This document shows positions 16,851 to 25,486 of a DNA stretch of 55,378 bases, one piece after another. Source of the DNA: Eubacteriales bacterium (lineage in GTDB: Bacteria > Bacillota > Clostridia > Lachnospirales > Lachnospiraceae); assembly GCA_030533235.1 (NCBI GenBank), contig JAUNJN010000012.1, positions 1-55,378 of the forward strand. Direction: 5' to 3'. Every line of letters begins with the position of its first letter. Within the stretch, counting starts at the first letter, position 1. The position numbers and the translations under genes were made by a program. The notes under the pieces are model-generated. The model was not told where the DNA came from and made no database searches. It saw only the letters and a program-made list of their open reading frames with translations.

Positions 16851-17438
16851 TTACTCGTTTGCCCATTCGTCAAGGAGCTCATTGATGCGGCTATAGGTTT
16901 TGGAAGAAATATCCGGAAGGTCATTTCCCCATTCCTTTGTAGCACCCTTAAAACCTTTGTCAATTGCTTTACGCATTTCTGCAATCTTTGAAGGATCGCC
17001 ACCGGACAATGCTTTTGCAAAGTCTACGATTCGGGAAGCGGTCTGTTCTACACCCCAATATCCGTCATCGGCAACATCCTTTTTTGCCTGAGCAACGATT
17101 TCAGGGTCAACTGTAACTTCGCCTTTTTGTACGCCCTTCATGAGGTCGCTTAATGTTGCGTATTTGTAGGTAGAGCCTTGCTTTGTCATAAGCTTTTCTA
17201 CCAGATCGGCAAGCTGTGCATAACGTGCTTCAGCGTCAGCCTTAAGCTTATCGATGGTTGCCTGATCTACCTTTTTAGAACCCGGAGTATAGGTACTCTT
17301 TTTGGCAGGTTCGGCTTTTTCGTAGACAACAGCATCTTCAGCCTTGGTCGTTTCATCTGTGACAGATTTTGTCTGTGCGGAAGATGAGGTATAAGCTGCT
17401 GCTGTGTACGTGCTTGAATTAATTCCGTTTAATTCCAT
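16851..17438 (-). CDS. Uncharacterised Ala/Lys/Asp-rich protein
   Basis: The 195-residue protein begins MELNGINSSTYTAAAY, behind a strong AAGGAGGG site. A longer in-frame extension lacks a site and is rejected. Residues 5-60 are low-complexity (Thr, Ser, Ala, Lys), residues 60-100 form a predicted helix (VDQATIDKLKADAEARYAQL), and the C-terminal third is conserved-looking (YWGVEQTASRIVDFAKALSGGDPSKI through LPDISSKTYSRINELLDEW). I recall similar C-terminal motifs in proteins of unknown function in Clostridia and some proteobacteria, sometimes near motility genes, but cannot name the family. No signal peptide or membrane segment. Confidence 0.7.
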   Translation of the reverse strand: MELNGINSSTYTAAAYTSSSAQTKSVTDETTKAEDAVVYEKAEPAKKSTYTPGSKKVDQATIDKLKADAEARYAQLADLVEKLMTKQGSTYKYATLSDLMKGVQKGEVTVDPEIVAQAKKDVADDGYWGVEQTASRIVDFAKALSGGDPSKIAEMRKAIDKGFKGATKEWGNDLPDISSKTYSRINELLDEWANE

Positions 17439-17586
17439 TGAACACCCTCCTTGGTTTTGCATGCGACGACACCGTCCGGCTCGCATTAGATGAAGCTCCT
17501 CCAATCGTTTGATACCACCAATCAACCGGGGGAGCTTAAGTTTCTTTTCATAAAATATATCGGCACAAAAAAACAATAATTAACCC

Positions 17587-17615
17587 TTGCACCAAATGTT
17601 TATTAAATGTATATT
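17587..17615 (+). promoter_or_regulatory. Sigma-A promoter of the ispE operon
   Basis: TTGCAC (17587-17592) is followed after 17 bases by TATATT (17610-17615). The predicted transcription start falls near 17622, inside the first operator-like palindrome and about 60 bases upstream of the ispE start codon. Confidence 0.65.
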
Positions 17616-17640
17616 GTATACAAGAGATTTTTGTATACAG
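17614..17640 (+). promoter_or_regulatory. Two GTATAC operator-like palindromes
   Basis: TTGTATACAA (17614-17623) and TTGTATACAG (17631-17640) are spaced 17 bases centre to centre and overlap the -10 and start region of the ispE promoter. The GT-n-AC palindrome is the usual recognition type of FadR/FCD-class GntR repressors. A GntR-FCD gene is the third gene of this operon, so autorepression by steric block is the simple reading (inference). Confidence 0.55.
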
Positions 17641-17683
17641 AATTTATCAAAGTAATTGAATCATACAGATAAGGAGAGCGTTT

Positions 17684-18838
17684 ATGAAGAAGGAGCTTGT
17701 GCTTCATGCCTATGCAAAGGTTAACCTTGTTTTGGATGTGTTAAGAAAGCGTCCGGACGGATATCATGATGTTCGAATGGTTATGCAGAATGTAGGCTTA
17801 TTTGATGTGTTGACATTTACGGTGGATGAATTTGCGCACGAGTCGGATTCCTTGTCAGAAAAACAACCATACCGAATTTCGATTTCTGCAAATCGTGGTG
17901 ATATTCCGACAGACGGGCGAAACTTAATTTATAAGGCAATTGCGCTGATGTTTGAAACGTATCATATTAACGCGGCGATTCATGTATCGTTGGAGAAGCA
18001 TATTCCTGTGGAAGCGGGAATGGCGGGCGGAAGTACGGATTGTGCAGCAGCGTTACATGCAGTCAATCGGTTATTCGGACTTGGTTTGTCGGAACAGACC
18101 TTGATGGAAATTGGAGTAAAACTCGGCGCGGATGTACCGTTTTGTGTGATGGGACGCACAGCTCTTTCGGAGGGGATCGGCGAGATTCTAACACCTGTTT
18201 CGCCACTGAATGATTGCTATATTTTGGTAGCGAAGCCGGCAGTTTCCGTTAGTACTGCGATGGTGTACGGTAATTTGCGGCTTGATAATATTTCGAAACA
18301 CCCGAATGTGGATGGGATGATAGATGCATTGCGAAAAGAGTCGCAGGCAGATGTAGCTTTTCACATGGAAAATATTTTGGAACGTGTGACATGCAAATTG
18401 CATCCGGAAATAGAAGCGCTTAAAACGGCTATGAAAAGGAATGGGGCAAACAATGCGATCATGAGTGGTAGCGGTCCGACAGTGTTTGGTATTTTTGAAA
18501 GCGAAGAGGTGGCACAGAAAGCAGCCGATGATATCACGGAAAAGGGACTTGCCAACGAGGTATATGTGACGGTTCCGGTGTCAAAGGGATATGCATGTCC
18601 CTGCTGTGGATATTATACATTTCCAAAGCGACCGGGGGAAAGTTATCACGTATGTCCGGTATGCTTTTGGGAGGATGATGCTATACAGCAAAAGGATGCT
18701 TCATATGCAGGCGGAGCCAATCCGGTCAGTCTTATTGAGGCGCGCGATAATTATATTAAATTCGGCGCATGTACGGAAACGATGCTTGCGCGTGTAAGAG
18801 CACCGTTTGTATGGGAGATGGAAGGAATCGATATTTAA
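17684..18838 (+). CDS. ispE: IspE kinase fused to a C-terminal CPCC cysteine-rich domain
   Basis: Residues 1 to about 300 are 4-diphosphocytidyl-2-C-methyl-D-erythritol kinase of the MEP isoprenoid pathway: AYAKVNLVLDVLRKRPDGYH at the N-terminus, the GHMP ATP loop PVEAGMAGGSTDCAAALHAV, and the C-terminal MSGSGPTVFGIFES motif. Without a stop the frame continues into a CPCC domain (residues 303-384: Cys305-Pro-Cys-Cys-Gly, then CPVCFWEDD, YAGGANPVSLIEARDNY and FGACTE). That domain is normally a free-standing protein of about 80-100 residues thought to bind a metal. The total of 384 residues exceeds the usual 280-300 of IspE. The start follows AAGGAG; the promoter is overlapped by GntR-type operators. 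Confidence 0.9.
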   Translation: MKKELVLHAYAKVNLVLDVLRKRPDGYHDVRMVMQNVGLFDVLTFTVDEFAHESDSLSEKQPYRISISANRGDIPTDGRNLIYKAIALMFETYHINAAIHVSLEKHIPVEAGMAGGSTDCAAALHAVNRLFGLGLSEQTLMEIGVKLGADVPFCVMGRTALSEGIGEILTPVSPLNDCYILVAKPAVSVSTAMVYGNLRLDNISKHPNVDGMIDALRKESQADVAFHMENILERVTCKLHPEIEALKTAMKRNGANNAIMSGSGPTVFGIFESEEVAQKAADDITEKGLANEVYVTVPVSKGYACPCCGYYTFPKRPGESYHVCPVCFWEDDAIQQKDASYAGGANPVSLIEARDNYIKFGACTETMLARVRAPFVWEMEGIDI

Positions 18839-18865
18839 TAATACGAAATGAAAAGGAGATAAAAT

Positions 18866-19240
18866 ATGGAATTGTCATTATTATTTAAAAGCATTGTTGA
18901 TCAGGACAATTGTCCGATTGTAATTTGTGATTTGAAGCATACCATTGTTTATATGAATCCGGTAGCAGATCAAAAATATGCAAAGCATGGAGGAAAGCTG
19001 TTGGAGGGACGCTCAATTTTTGATTGTCATAACGAACATTCGAATGAACTCATAAGAAAAGTTGTCGAATGGTTTGCAGCAGATAAAAGCAATAATCGCG
19101 TTCATACATATTTTAATAAAAATGATAATAAGGATGTCTATATGATTGCACTGCGTGATGAAGATGGTATCTTAATCGGATATTATGAAAAACATGAATA
19201 TAGGGATGTTGATTCGACACCTCTATACGAAATGAAATAG
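18866..19240 (+). CDS. Single PAS-domain protein
   Basis: The 124-residue protein is essentially one PAS domain: FKSIVDQDNCPIVICDLKHTIVYMNPVADQKY is the start of a PAS fold, and VYMIALRDEDGILIGYYEKH its last strands. It has no attached output domain. A small free-standing PAS in an operon with an FCD-type GntR regulator may be a ligand sensor or protein-protein adaptor. It starts behind AAAAGGAG, 27 bases after the ispE fusion, and is followed 28 bases later by the GntR gene. The ligand is unknown. Confidence 0.75.
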   Translation: MELSLLFKSIVDQDNCPIVICDLKHTIVYMNPVADQKYAKHGGKLLEGRSIFDCHNEHSNELIRKVVEWFAADKSNNRVHTYFNKNDNKDVYMIALRDEDGILIGYYEKHEYRDVDSTPLYEMK

Positions 19241-19268
19241 AAAAAAGAAAATACAAGGAGGGTTTCGC

Positions 19269-19937
19269 ATGAAGCTGGATATGAAAATAGATGAATATTT
19301 GCCGCTTCGGGAGGTTGTTTTTAATACACTTCGTCAAGCCATTATTCAGGGTGAATTTCAGCCGGGGGAGCGTCTTATGGAGGTTACGATTGCCAATAAG
19401 CTCGGGGTAAGTCGTACGCCGGTGCGTGAGGCAATTCGAATGCTGGAGCTGGAAGGTCTTGTGACAATGATTCCGAGAAAGGGCGCTGAGGTTGCGGATA
19501 TCACAGTGAAGGATTTGAAGGATGCATTAGAGGTACGTATGGCAATTGAGAGCTTGTCGGTAAAGCTTGCGTGTGAGCGAATTGACGAGGCAGGAAAGGA
19601 AGAGCTTAAACATAATTGTATTGCGTTCCGCGAAGCGATAAACTCGAAGCTTGTACCTGCAATTGTCGAGGGCGATGAGGCGTTTCACAATACGATTTAT
19701 AAAGCATCCAAAAATCAAAAGCTTATTAATATTGCGCAGAACCTTCGTGAGCAGGTATATCGCTATCGTGTAGAGTACGTAAAGGATTTTTCGTATCATG
19801 ACAATTTGATTCGTGAGCATGATCAAATCACAATGGCAATCTTAAAGGGTGATGCAGAAACTGCGCAACGAATCATGGAAGAACATATTTACAATCAGGA
19901 ACAGATTGTTATTCGCAATGTAACGAATAACGTATAG
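19269..19937 (+). CDS. GntR-family transcriptional regulator, FCD subfamily
   Basis: The 222-residue regulator has the N-terminal GntR winged helix (LREVVFNTLRQAIIQGEFQPGERLMEVTIANKLGVSRTPVREAI, residues 14-58) and a C-terminal all-helical FCD domain (about 85-210). The domain includes the metal- or ligand-binding helix residues EVRMAIESLSVKLA, DEAFHNTIYKAS and EHDQITMAILKGD. It ends the ispE operon, immediately before a strong terminator. Two GTATAC palindromes of the type bound by this subfamily lie over the operon promoter, so it probably represses its own operon until a small carboxylate-like effector binds. The effector cannot be read from the sequence. Confidence 0.9.
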   Translation: MKLDMKIDEYLPLREVVFNTLRQAIIQGEFQPGERLMEVTIANKLGVSRTPVREAIRMLELEGLVTMIPRKGAEVADITVKDLKDALEVRMAIESLSVKLACERIDEAGKEELKHNCIAFREAINSKLVPAIVEGDEAFHNTIYKASKNQKLINIAQNLREQVYRYRVEYVKDFSYHDNLIREHDQITMAILKGDAETAQRIMEEHIYNQEQIVIRNVTNNV

Positions 19938-19976
19938 AAAAAACGCAGGAGAAATCATAGTTCTCCTGCGTTTTTT
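19938..19976 (+). terminator. Terminator of the ispE-PAS-gntR operon
   Basis: The stem AAACGCAGGAGAA pairs with TTCTCCTGCGTTT (19961-19973), followed by a run of T. It begins directly at the gntR stop codon. Confidence 0.95.
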
Positions 19977-20088
19977 GTTATTTAAAAAGCTACGAAGCTT
20001 CAAAGCACACAGATTCCATGTATAAAATTTACACTTTCACACAAAATAACACGTAAACATATACAAGGACATAAAGGTGTGAAACTAT

Positions 20089-21672
20089 ATGGAACATACG
20101 CAGACAGAGCAGTATTTTGATGACAACGGAAGACTCAATATATCTATAGATGTAAATATTGAGAAAAATATTAGGGTATTAAAACAAATTTTTTCCGATT
20201 GCGGCGATATTGTACAAAAATCCTTTGTATTAGAGCGTGCAGCAAGACCGGTAAAAATTCATATAATTTATATTGATGGTCTTACGGATAATGGCATGGT
20301 GGAGGAAACGATTATCAAACCACTCACATATGAGTGGAGAGGAACCAATGCAAGAAATATTTGGGATTCCATATTTTACAGGGAGGCACAAACGGTAGAC
20401 ATTAAAAAGGAAGCTTCCTTTGACGGGGCAGTCGGATCGGTTTTAAAAGGTGATACGGCTGTTTTTATTGACGGATACAATGAGGCAATGGTGTTATCAA
20501 CGAAAAAGCTTCCGTTACGTGGGATTGATGAAAACGATACGGAAGCCGGAATGCGAGGGCCCAGAGATACATTTAACGAGGGCTTTCGGCAGAGCACGGC
20601 TTTGATTCGAAGGAGATTGCGGGATGCAAAGTTAAAGTGTGAGCAGGGGAGTATCGGGCAGCGTTCGCGGACGGATTATGCGCTCATGTATTTATCGGAT
20701 GTCGCTTCTCCTGCGCTTGTCCGGACAATCAGAGAACGTATGGATGCTTATGAAATCGATGCAATTTTTGACAGCGGTATGGCGGAGCATTTGTTGGAGG
20801 ATAACAGACACTCGCCGTTTCCGAGCTTTCAGGCAACTACGCGTCCGGACAAGGTTGCTGCGGGTATTGTGGAGGGGCGTGTAGCGATTGTGTTCGATAA
20901 TTCGCCGGAGGTTATTTTAGCTCCGTCCAATTTCAATATGCTGCTTCAGGCATCGGATGATTACTACAACCGATGGGCAGTTGGTACATTTGCGAGGGTG
21001 CTTCGCTACATTGCAGCATTTCTTGCCATTGCTCTGCCCGGCTTTTACATTGCCGTAACCGTATATCATAGTGAAATGCTTCCGACAAAGCTGCTCTATG
21101 CAATTGCTACGGCGAGATCCATGGTGACATTTCCAATCGTGGTGGAGGTGCTTCTTATGGAGTTTTTGTTCGAGCTGTTAAGGGAGGCAGGGATCAGGCT
21201 GCCCGGACCGCTGGGTAATACCATTGGTGTTGTAGGAGGTCTTATTGTGGGACAATCCGCAGTAGATGCCGGGATTGTGAGCACAATTGTTGTGATTGTT
21301 GTTGCACTTACTGCGATTGCTTCCTTTGCGATACCAAACGAGGAGTTTGCGTCTGTGTTTCGGTTGCTTAAATTTTTTATTATCGTGACATCTGCAATTT
21401 ATGGATTGTATGGATTTATTCTTGGACTGCTGATTGTGGCAATTCATCTCTCGGATCTTACAAGCTTTGGTGTTCCGTATATGATGCCGGCAGTTGGCGG
21501 GACCGTGGACGATTCAAATGGGAAAAAGGACTTTGTATGGAGGGCACCGATTAAGAGTATGTGTCTTCGTCCCGCATGGGCGCAGGGAAAAAATCGCGTC
21601 CGTCTGAGAAAAAAGTCATGTGAAAATGATTCACATAAGCAGGGCATGGAGGAAGAAAATGAATTTAAATAA
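20089..21672 (+). CDS. GerA-type spore germination receptor subunit
   Basis: The 527-residue protein belongs to the GerA/Spore_GerA family, the largest subunit of nutrient receptors in the spore inner membrane. The soluble N-terminal half (to about residue 300) contains VFIDGYNEAMVLSTKKLPLRGIDENDTE and the FNEGFRQSTALIRRRL motif. About five membrane helices follow (residues 310-470), including LPGPLGNTIGVVGGLIVGQSAV, the conserved core. A hydrophilic tail ends the protein. The ATG follows AAAGGTG, ten bases away. The downstream GerB/GerC-like gene overlaps its end by 14 bases. Forespore (sigma-G) expression is expected from the family, but I found no convincing promoter in the 110-base gap. 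Confidence 0.93.
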   Translation: MEHTQTEQYFDDNGRLNISIDVNIEKNIRVLKQIFSDCGDIVQKSFVLERAARPVKIHIIYIDGLTDNGMVEETIIKPLTYEWRGTNARNIWDSIFYREAQTVDIKKEASFDGAVGSVLKGDTAVFIDGYNEAMVLSTKKLPLRGIDENDTEAGMRGPRDTFNEGFRQSTALIRRRLRDAKLKCEQGSIGQRSRTDYALMYLSDVASPALVRTIRERMDAYEIDAIFDSGMAEHLLEDNRHSPFPSFQATTRPDKVAAGIVEGRVAIVFDNSPEVILAPSNFNMLLQASDDYYNRWAVGTFARVLRYIAAFLAIALPGFYIAVTVYHSEMLPTKLLYAIATARSMVTFPIVVEVLLMEFLFELLREAGIRLPGPLGNTIGVVGGLIVGQSAVDAGIVSTIVVIVVALTAIASFAIPNEEFASVFRLLKFFIIVTSAIYGLYGFILGLLIVAIHLSDLTSFGVPYMMPAVGGTVDDSNGKKDFVWRAPIKSMCLRPAWAQGKNRVRLRKKSCENDSHKQGMEEENEFK

Positions 21673-23248
21673 CGGTAAAATTTCAGAACGACAATGCTTC
21701 CGAATCGGACTTTGGGAAAATATTGCTATTCCTATGGTTGCACTTCCTTTTGTGACCGTACGTGTGGCGGGCAGATATCATGTACTTGCCTTTCTTGTTG
21801 GGGTTATTATGTTTGTGGGATATGCGATGCTTCTTTATTTTTTTGCGCGGAAAATACCGGAAGGAATGGTTACAGCGGTATTTCGGGAGTTTGGCTGGTG
21901 GTCAAAACTGATTGCGGGAATCTATGTAGTTCGTTATGTGCTGAGAGCGTCACTCATTCTTTTATATTTTTCCATGGCGGCACATACGTATATGTTGCGG
22001 GGGATCGCATTATATGCGCTTGCCATTCCGTTTGCCCTGATATGCGGATATGGGGCATTGCGTGATATTGAAAAACGCGGTCGTTTGCTTGAGCTTCTGT
22101 TTTGGTGGATGATTACTCCGCTTATTTTAATTGCGGTTTTTGCGGTCGGTAATGCAGAATGGACAACCCTTGACACGGAATTGTTTGGATTTTCCCGGTC
22201 TGCGATTTCTGCGGCAGATATGGAAAGCATCATTCTTGCCGCGTATTTTATGCTGATCGCTACATCCGGGATAGAGCTTATGATGCACACAATCGTGGCA
22301 CAAAAAACTCAAAGCACTGTCGGGGCATGGAAGCTTTTGGTTTGGGTTTTGATATCGTTTCTGTTGTCATACCTGTTTGTAATTGGAATTCTCGGGGCCG
22401 GGTGGGTGCGTAGAGACAGCCTGGCATCACTCAATGTAATGGAGGCGGCAGCAGTTCCGGGAGGGGTGATTGAACGGATGGATTATGCGGTACTTGCTTT
22501 TTGGGTAATCGGTGTTTTTGCGATTATGAGCGGGTATCTGCATTATGCAAAGAAATATGCATGGTCAATTGTGTCATCGTTTGTATCTCCCAAAAAAAGG
22601 GATACGGCTGAGCGTTCGTATATAGAGTGTTTTGTTATGCTTGGCTTGGTTATTCTTGTTGTGTTTATGATGTGGTTGTGGCAAAGACGTATGCCGGCTC
22701 AAGCTATGGCGTGGTATTTGATACGGTTTGATTTGCTGATTAGTTTGGCGATTCCGTTTGTTACGATTTGGATAAAGAAACGGCGAGAAACGAAAAAGCT
22801 TGTTATGCTTGTTTTATTGCTTGTCACATCGGGTATAACACTTATCGGGTGCGGAAAAAAATATGAAAGTGCATCTCTGGAAAACAGAGACTATGTACGG
22901 ACAATGATCGTAGGAGGCGCAGAGAAAGGACATTTTGAATTTTGTTTTGAGATTGCGGATTTATCGGAATATGAAGGCGACGGTGCAAAGTCACTTGGGA
23001 CAAGTGACTATAAATGTGATGCGGCAGGAATAGAGGATGCGTTACAAATTTATTATGAGGATAAAAAAAGGCAATTGGATTTGGGGCATTTAAGAAAAAT
23101 GGAATTTGAGGATACACTTGAGGAGGCGCAATTCGAGCTTTTGATTAGGGAGCTTGCTGATATGCCTTTTGTCCCCAAATCGGTTCCGGTGTCGGACTCG
23201 GTCGTATTACGCGACCTGATTAAGGAACTGTTTTCCTTGAAGGAGTAA
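21659..23248 (+). CDS. GerB-like permease fused to a truncated GerC-like domain
   Basis: Residues 1 to about 380 are a GerB-type member of the APC superfamily with about ten membrane helices (ISERQCFRIGLWENIAIPMVAL through FDLLISLAIPFVTIWIKKRR). The frame then runs on through a signal-peptide-like helix ending in the lipobox-like LIGC (Cys398) and about 130 residues resembling the start of a GerC lipoprotein (SASLENRDYVRTMIVGG, FEIADLSEY). Normal GerC proteins are 350-400 residues and separate, so this is a fusion with a shortened GerC part. Whether Cys398 is lipidated is unclear. The start at 21659 follows GGAGG; it overlaps the gerA-like gene, so the two are co-translated. Confidence 0.85.
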   Translation: MNLNNGKISERQCFRIGLWENIAIPMVALPFVTVRVAGRYHVLAFLVGVIMFVGYAMLLYFFARKIPEGMVTAVFREFGWWSKLIAGIYVVRYVLRASLILLYFSMAAHTYMLRGIALYALAIPFALICGYGALRDIEKRGRLLELLFWWMITPLILIAVFAVGNAEWTTLDTELFGFSRSAISAADMESIILAAYFMLIATSGIELMMHTIVAQKTQSTVGAWKLLVWVLISFLLSYLFVIGILGAGWVRRDSLASLNVMEAAAVPGGVIERMDYAVLAFWVIGVFAIMSGYLHYAKKYAWSIVSSFVSPKKRDTAERSYIECFVMLGLVILVVFMMWLWQRRMPAQAMAWYLIRFDLLISLAIPFVTIWIKKRRETKKLVMLVLLLVTSGITLIGCGKKYESASLENRDYVRTMIVGGAEKGHFEFCFEIADLSEYEGDGAKSLGTSDYKCDAAGIEDALQIYYEDKKRQLDLGHLRKMEFEDTLEEAQFELLIRELADMPFVPKSVPVSDSVVLRDLIKELFSLKE

Positions 23249-23302
23249 ACAGAGTGTGTTATCATACAGTTTAGAATATATGAATGAATTGAGGGATATA
23301 AT

Positions 23303-24361
23303 ATGGCAAAGAAAAACCTTGCAATCATATTTGGAGGACGCTCTTCAGAGCATGAGGTGTCTTGTATTTCTGTTGTGACAATCGCAAAGGCTGCTTCCGC
23401 AGAAAAATACAATTTGCATTTGATTGGAATTACAAAAGAAGGAAATTGGAAATACGTTGATTCCATCGAAACAATCGAGGATGGAAGCTGGGTAAACAGT
23501 GAAGCAGAGGCTGTGATTTCTCCGGATACAAAGGGAGAGCTGTTGATTATTACGAAGGAGCAGACTGTTTCCCGCGTTAGGATGGATGTAATTTTCCCTG
23601 CATTACACGGAATGTATGGAGAAGACGGAACCATTCAGGGACTGTTTGAAATGGCGAAGATTCCATATGTCGGATGTGGTATTCTTGCTTCTGCGGCATC
23701 CATGGATAAGTTTTACACAAAGCTTATAGTAGATACACTCGGAATCCGTCAGGCGCAGTACGTGCCTGTATTAAAGGATCAGCTTGCCGATATGGCACGG
23801 GTCGTTGCACGTGTGGAGCAAACACTTTCATATCCGGTATTTGTAAAGCCTTCGAAGGCTGGTTCGTCCAGAGGTGTTACGAAGGCGGAAAACCGGGCGA
23901 TGCTCGAAGCAGGTCTGCTTGAGGCTGCAAAGCATGATTACAAGATTTTGGTTGAGGAGACAATTGTCGGTCGAGAGCTTGAGTGTGCAGTACTTGGTTA
24001 TGGCGACAACACAAAGGTGTCCGGTCTTGGTGAGATTCTTGCGGCAGCGGAGTTTTATGATTATGATGCAAAATATAACAACGAAGAGTCTGAGACTGTA
24101 ATCGATCCGGTTTTGCCGGACGGAAAGACAGAGGAAATACGCGAGGATGCGTTGCGCATCTTTAAAACCTTGGACGGATTTGGTCTTTCTCGTGTGGATT
24201 TTTTCCTGGAGAAGGAGACAAACGAGGTTGTATTTAACGAGATTAATACATTGCCGGGCTTTACATCCATTAGTATGTATCCGATACTTTGGGGTGCAAA
24301 GGGTTATCCGATTGAAAAGCTTGTGGATACGCTCATTGATATGGCGGTAGAGCGACCATAA
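23303..24361 (+). CDS. ddl: D-alanine--D-alanine ligase
   Basis: The 352-residue ATP-grasp enzyme makes the D-Ala-D-Ala dipeptide for peptidoglycan. It shows IIFGGRSSEHEVSCIS at the N-terminus, ALHGMYGEDGTIQG, YVGCGILASAASMDK, the ATP-binding FVKPSKAGSSRGV, VEETIVGREL, and the metal-binding NEINTLPGFTSISMYP. The omega-loop contains FYDYDAKY, with the tyrosine found in D-Ala-D-Ala rather than D-Ala-D-Lac ligases, so no glycopeptide-resistance variant is suggested. The ATG follows GAGGGATATAAT. It is separated from the germination operon by 54 bases and is followed 32 bases later by a DUF1934 gene. Confidence 0.96.
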   Translation: MAKKNLAIIFGGRSSEHEVSCISVVTIAKAASAEKYNLHLIGITKEGNWKYVDSIETIEDGSWVNSEAEAVISPDTKGELLIITKEQTVSRVRMDVIFPALHGMYGEDGTIQGLFEMAKIPYVGCGILASAASMDKFYTKLIVDTLGIRQAQYVPVLKDQLADMARVVARVEQTLSYPVFVKPSKAGSSRGVTKAENRAMLEAGLLEAAKHDYKILVEETIVGRELECAVLGYGDNTKVSGLGEILAAAEFYDYDAKYNNEESETVIDPVLPDGKTEEIREDALRIFKTLDGFGLSRVDFFLEKETNEVVFNEINTLPGFTSISMYPILWGAKGYPIEKLVDTLIDMAVERP

Positions 24362-24393
24362 GATTGCTAAATTGATACGGATGGAGTAAATGG

Positions 24394-24816
24394 ATGAAGG
24401 TAAACTTATTCTTTGAAACAACGGATATGGATGGAATGGTTACCAACACAAAACAGGTTGCCGTTATGGAAAAAAATGAAGACGGATATCGTCTTGTATA
24501 TGTTGAAAGTATTGTAGAAAACGGAGATAAGATTAAGTCTACGATGACCGTAAACGAACAGTCATTGCGTGTATTACGAACCGGTGGTGTAACGTGCGAT
24601 TTTATGTATGGCGATGCCATGGTACATAATACGGTTTATGGAACCCCATATGGAAATATTCCGCTTATGCTCAAAACCAAGCAGTATTATTTTGATGAGA
24701 AATGGTCGACACAGGATGCATTTTCAATTTGCGTGGATGTAAGATATGATATGATATTTGGCGAACAATCGCCGATGCCGATGCGGATTCGACTTAAAAT
24801 TACGCCGATGGAATAG
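24394..24816 (+). CDS. DUF1934/YwiB-like beta-barrel protein
   Basis: The 140-residue protein matches my memory of DUF1934 (YwiB), a small calycin-like barrel: strands such as GYRLVYVESIVENGDKIKSTMTV, LRVLRTGGVTCDFMYGDAMVHNTVY, GNIPLMLKTKQYYF and a last strand MRIRLKIT. In many Firmicutes this family sits near ddl, argS or cell wall genes, as here. The biochemical role is unknown. Its last 17 bases overlap the 3' end of the convergent CPBP gene, with no terminator visible between them. Confidence 0.75.
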   Translation: MKVNLFFETTDMDGMVTNTKQVAVMEKNEDGYRLVYVESIVENGDKIKSTMTVNEQSLRVLRTGGVTCDFMYGDAMVHNTVYGTPYGNIPLMLKTKQYYFDEKWSTQDAFSICVDVRYDMIFGEQSPMPMRIRLKITPME

Positions 24817-25486
24817 AAGTCTTTCGCAGGATGTTCCATGCAAAAGCAAATATGCCGGTTGACAGGAGTACGGTCATGCAACAAGAAAGAGTCGTTTGAT
24901 AGAGTGCCTGCGGAATCAGATACATGCTCACGTTTACGACAAGGTGTAAGCATACAGAAGGAAGTATACTGTGAAAGCCTGTAACAAGAATACCAAGCAA
25001 TACACCCATGAAGGCAGCGTAGATACCTTGGACGATATTTCCGTGGTAGATTCCAAACAGGAGCGCCTGAATCATGACTGCATAGATGGGTTTTATTAGG
25101 CGTGTGAGATAGTGAAATATTACGCCGCGGAAGAGGAGCTCTTCACCAATCGGTGCGAGCAGGCAAATACATACAATAAGTATAACCGGTGTATTGTCAG
25201 AGCTTGCCTGTTCCATGAGTTTATCGTAGGAGGCAAAAGCTGACGGAATGATTGGATGAAGGAGTGTAAGCAAGCCGCTTACGAGTGTCTGGCAGCTGAT
25301 GCCTATCACAAGGAGGCAGATTGGTATACGCGGATGTGAAATGAGCATAGATAAGGACGAGGACACTGCGAAATGCAGATTGCCCTCGTCCTTATTTAAT
25401 TGCTTACAGCAGGCAAAGAAATACCATGCGCCAAACACAAGTATTAAACCAATATGTAAAATAAGTGTACTATTTGTTGAGTCCAT
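24800..25486 (-). CDS. CPBP-family intramembrane metalloprotease
   Basis: The 228-residue membrane protein has about seven hydrophobic segments and the three CPBP (Abi/CAAX-like) motifs: APIGEELLFRG with the metal-binding Glu pair and Arg, FGIYHGN, and HLVVN with the late histidine. Members act as prenyl-protein or peptide-processing proteases, or in bacteriocin self-immunity; the substrate here is unknown. The start overlaps the end of the next minus-strand gene upstream by 17 bases, so the two are translationally coupled. Confidence 0.85.
   Translation of the reverse strand: MDSTNSTLILHIGLILVFGAWYFFACCKQLNKDEGNLHFAVSSSLSMLISHPRIPICLLVIGISCQTLVSGLLTLLHPIIPSAFASYDKLMEQASSDNTPVILIVCICLLAPIGEELLFRGVIFHYLTRLIKPIYAVMIQALLFGIYHGNIVQGIYAAFMGVLLGILVTGFHSILPSVCLHLVVNVSMYLIPQALYQTTLSCCMTVLLSTGIFAFAWNILRKTSIPSA

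Noticed and set aside
23053-23634. A 193-codon antisense frame across the gerB/ddl junction
   Set aside because: It overlaps two well supported genes on the opposite strand, with no ribosome binding site.
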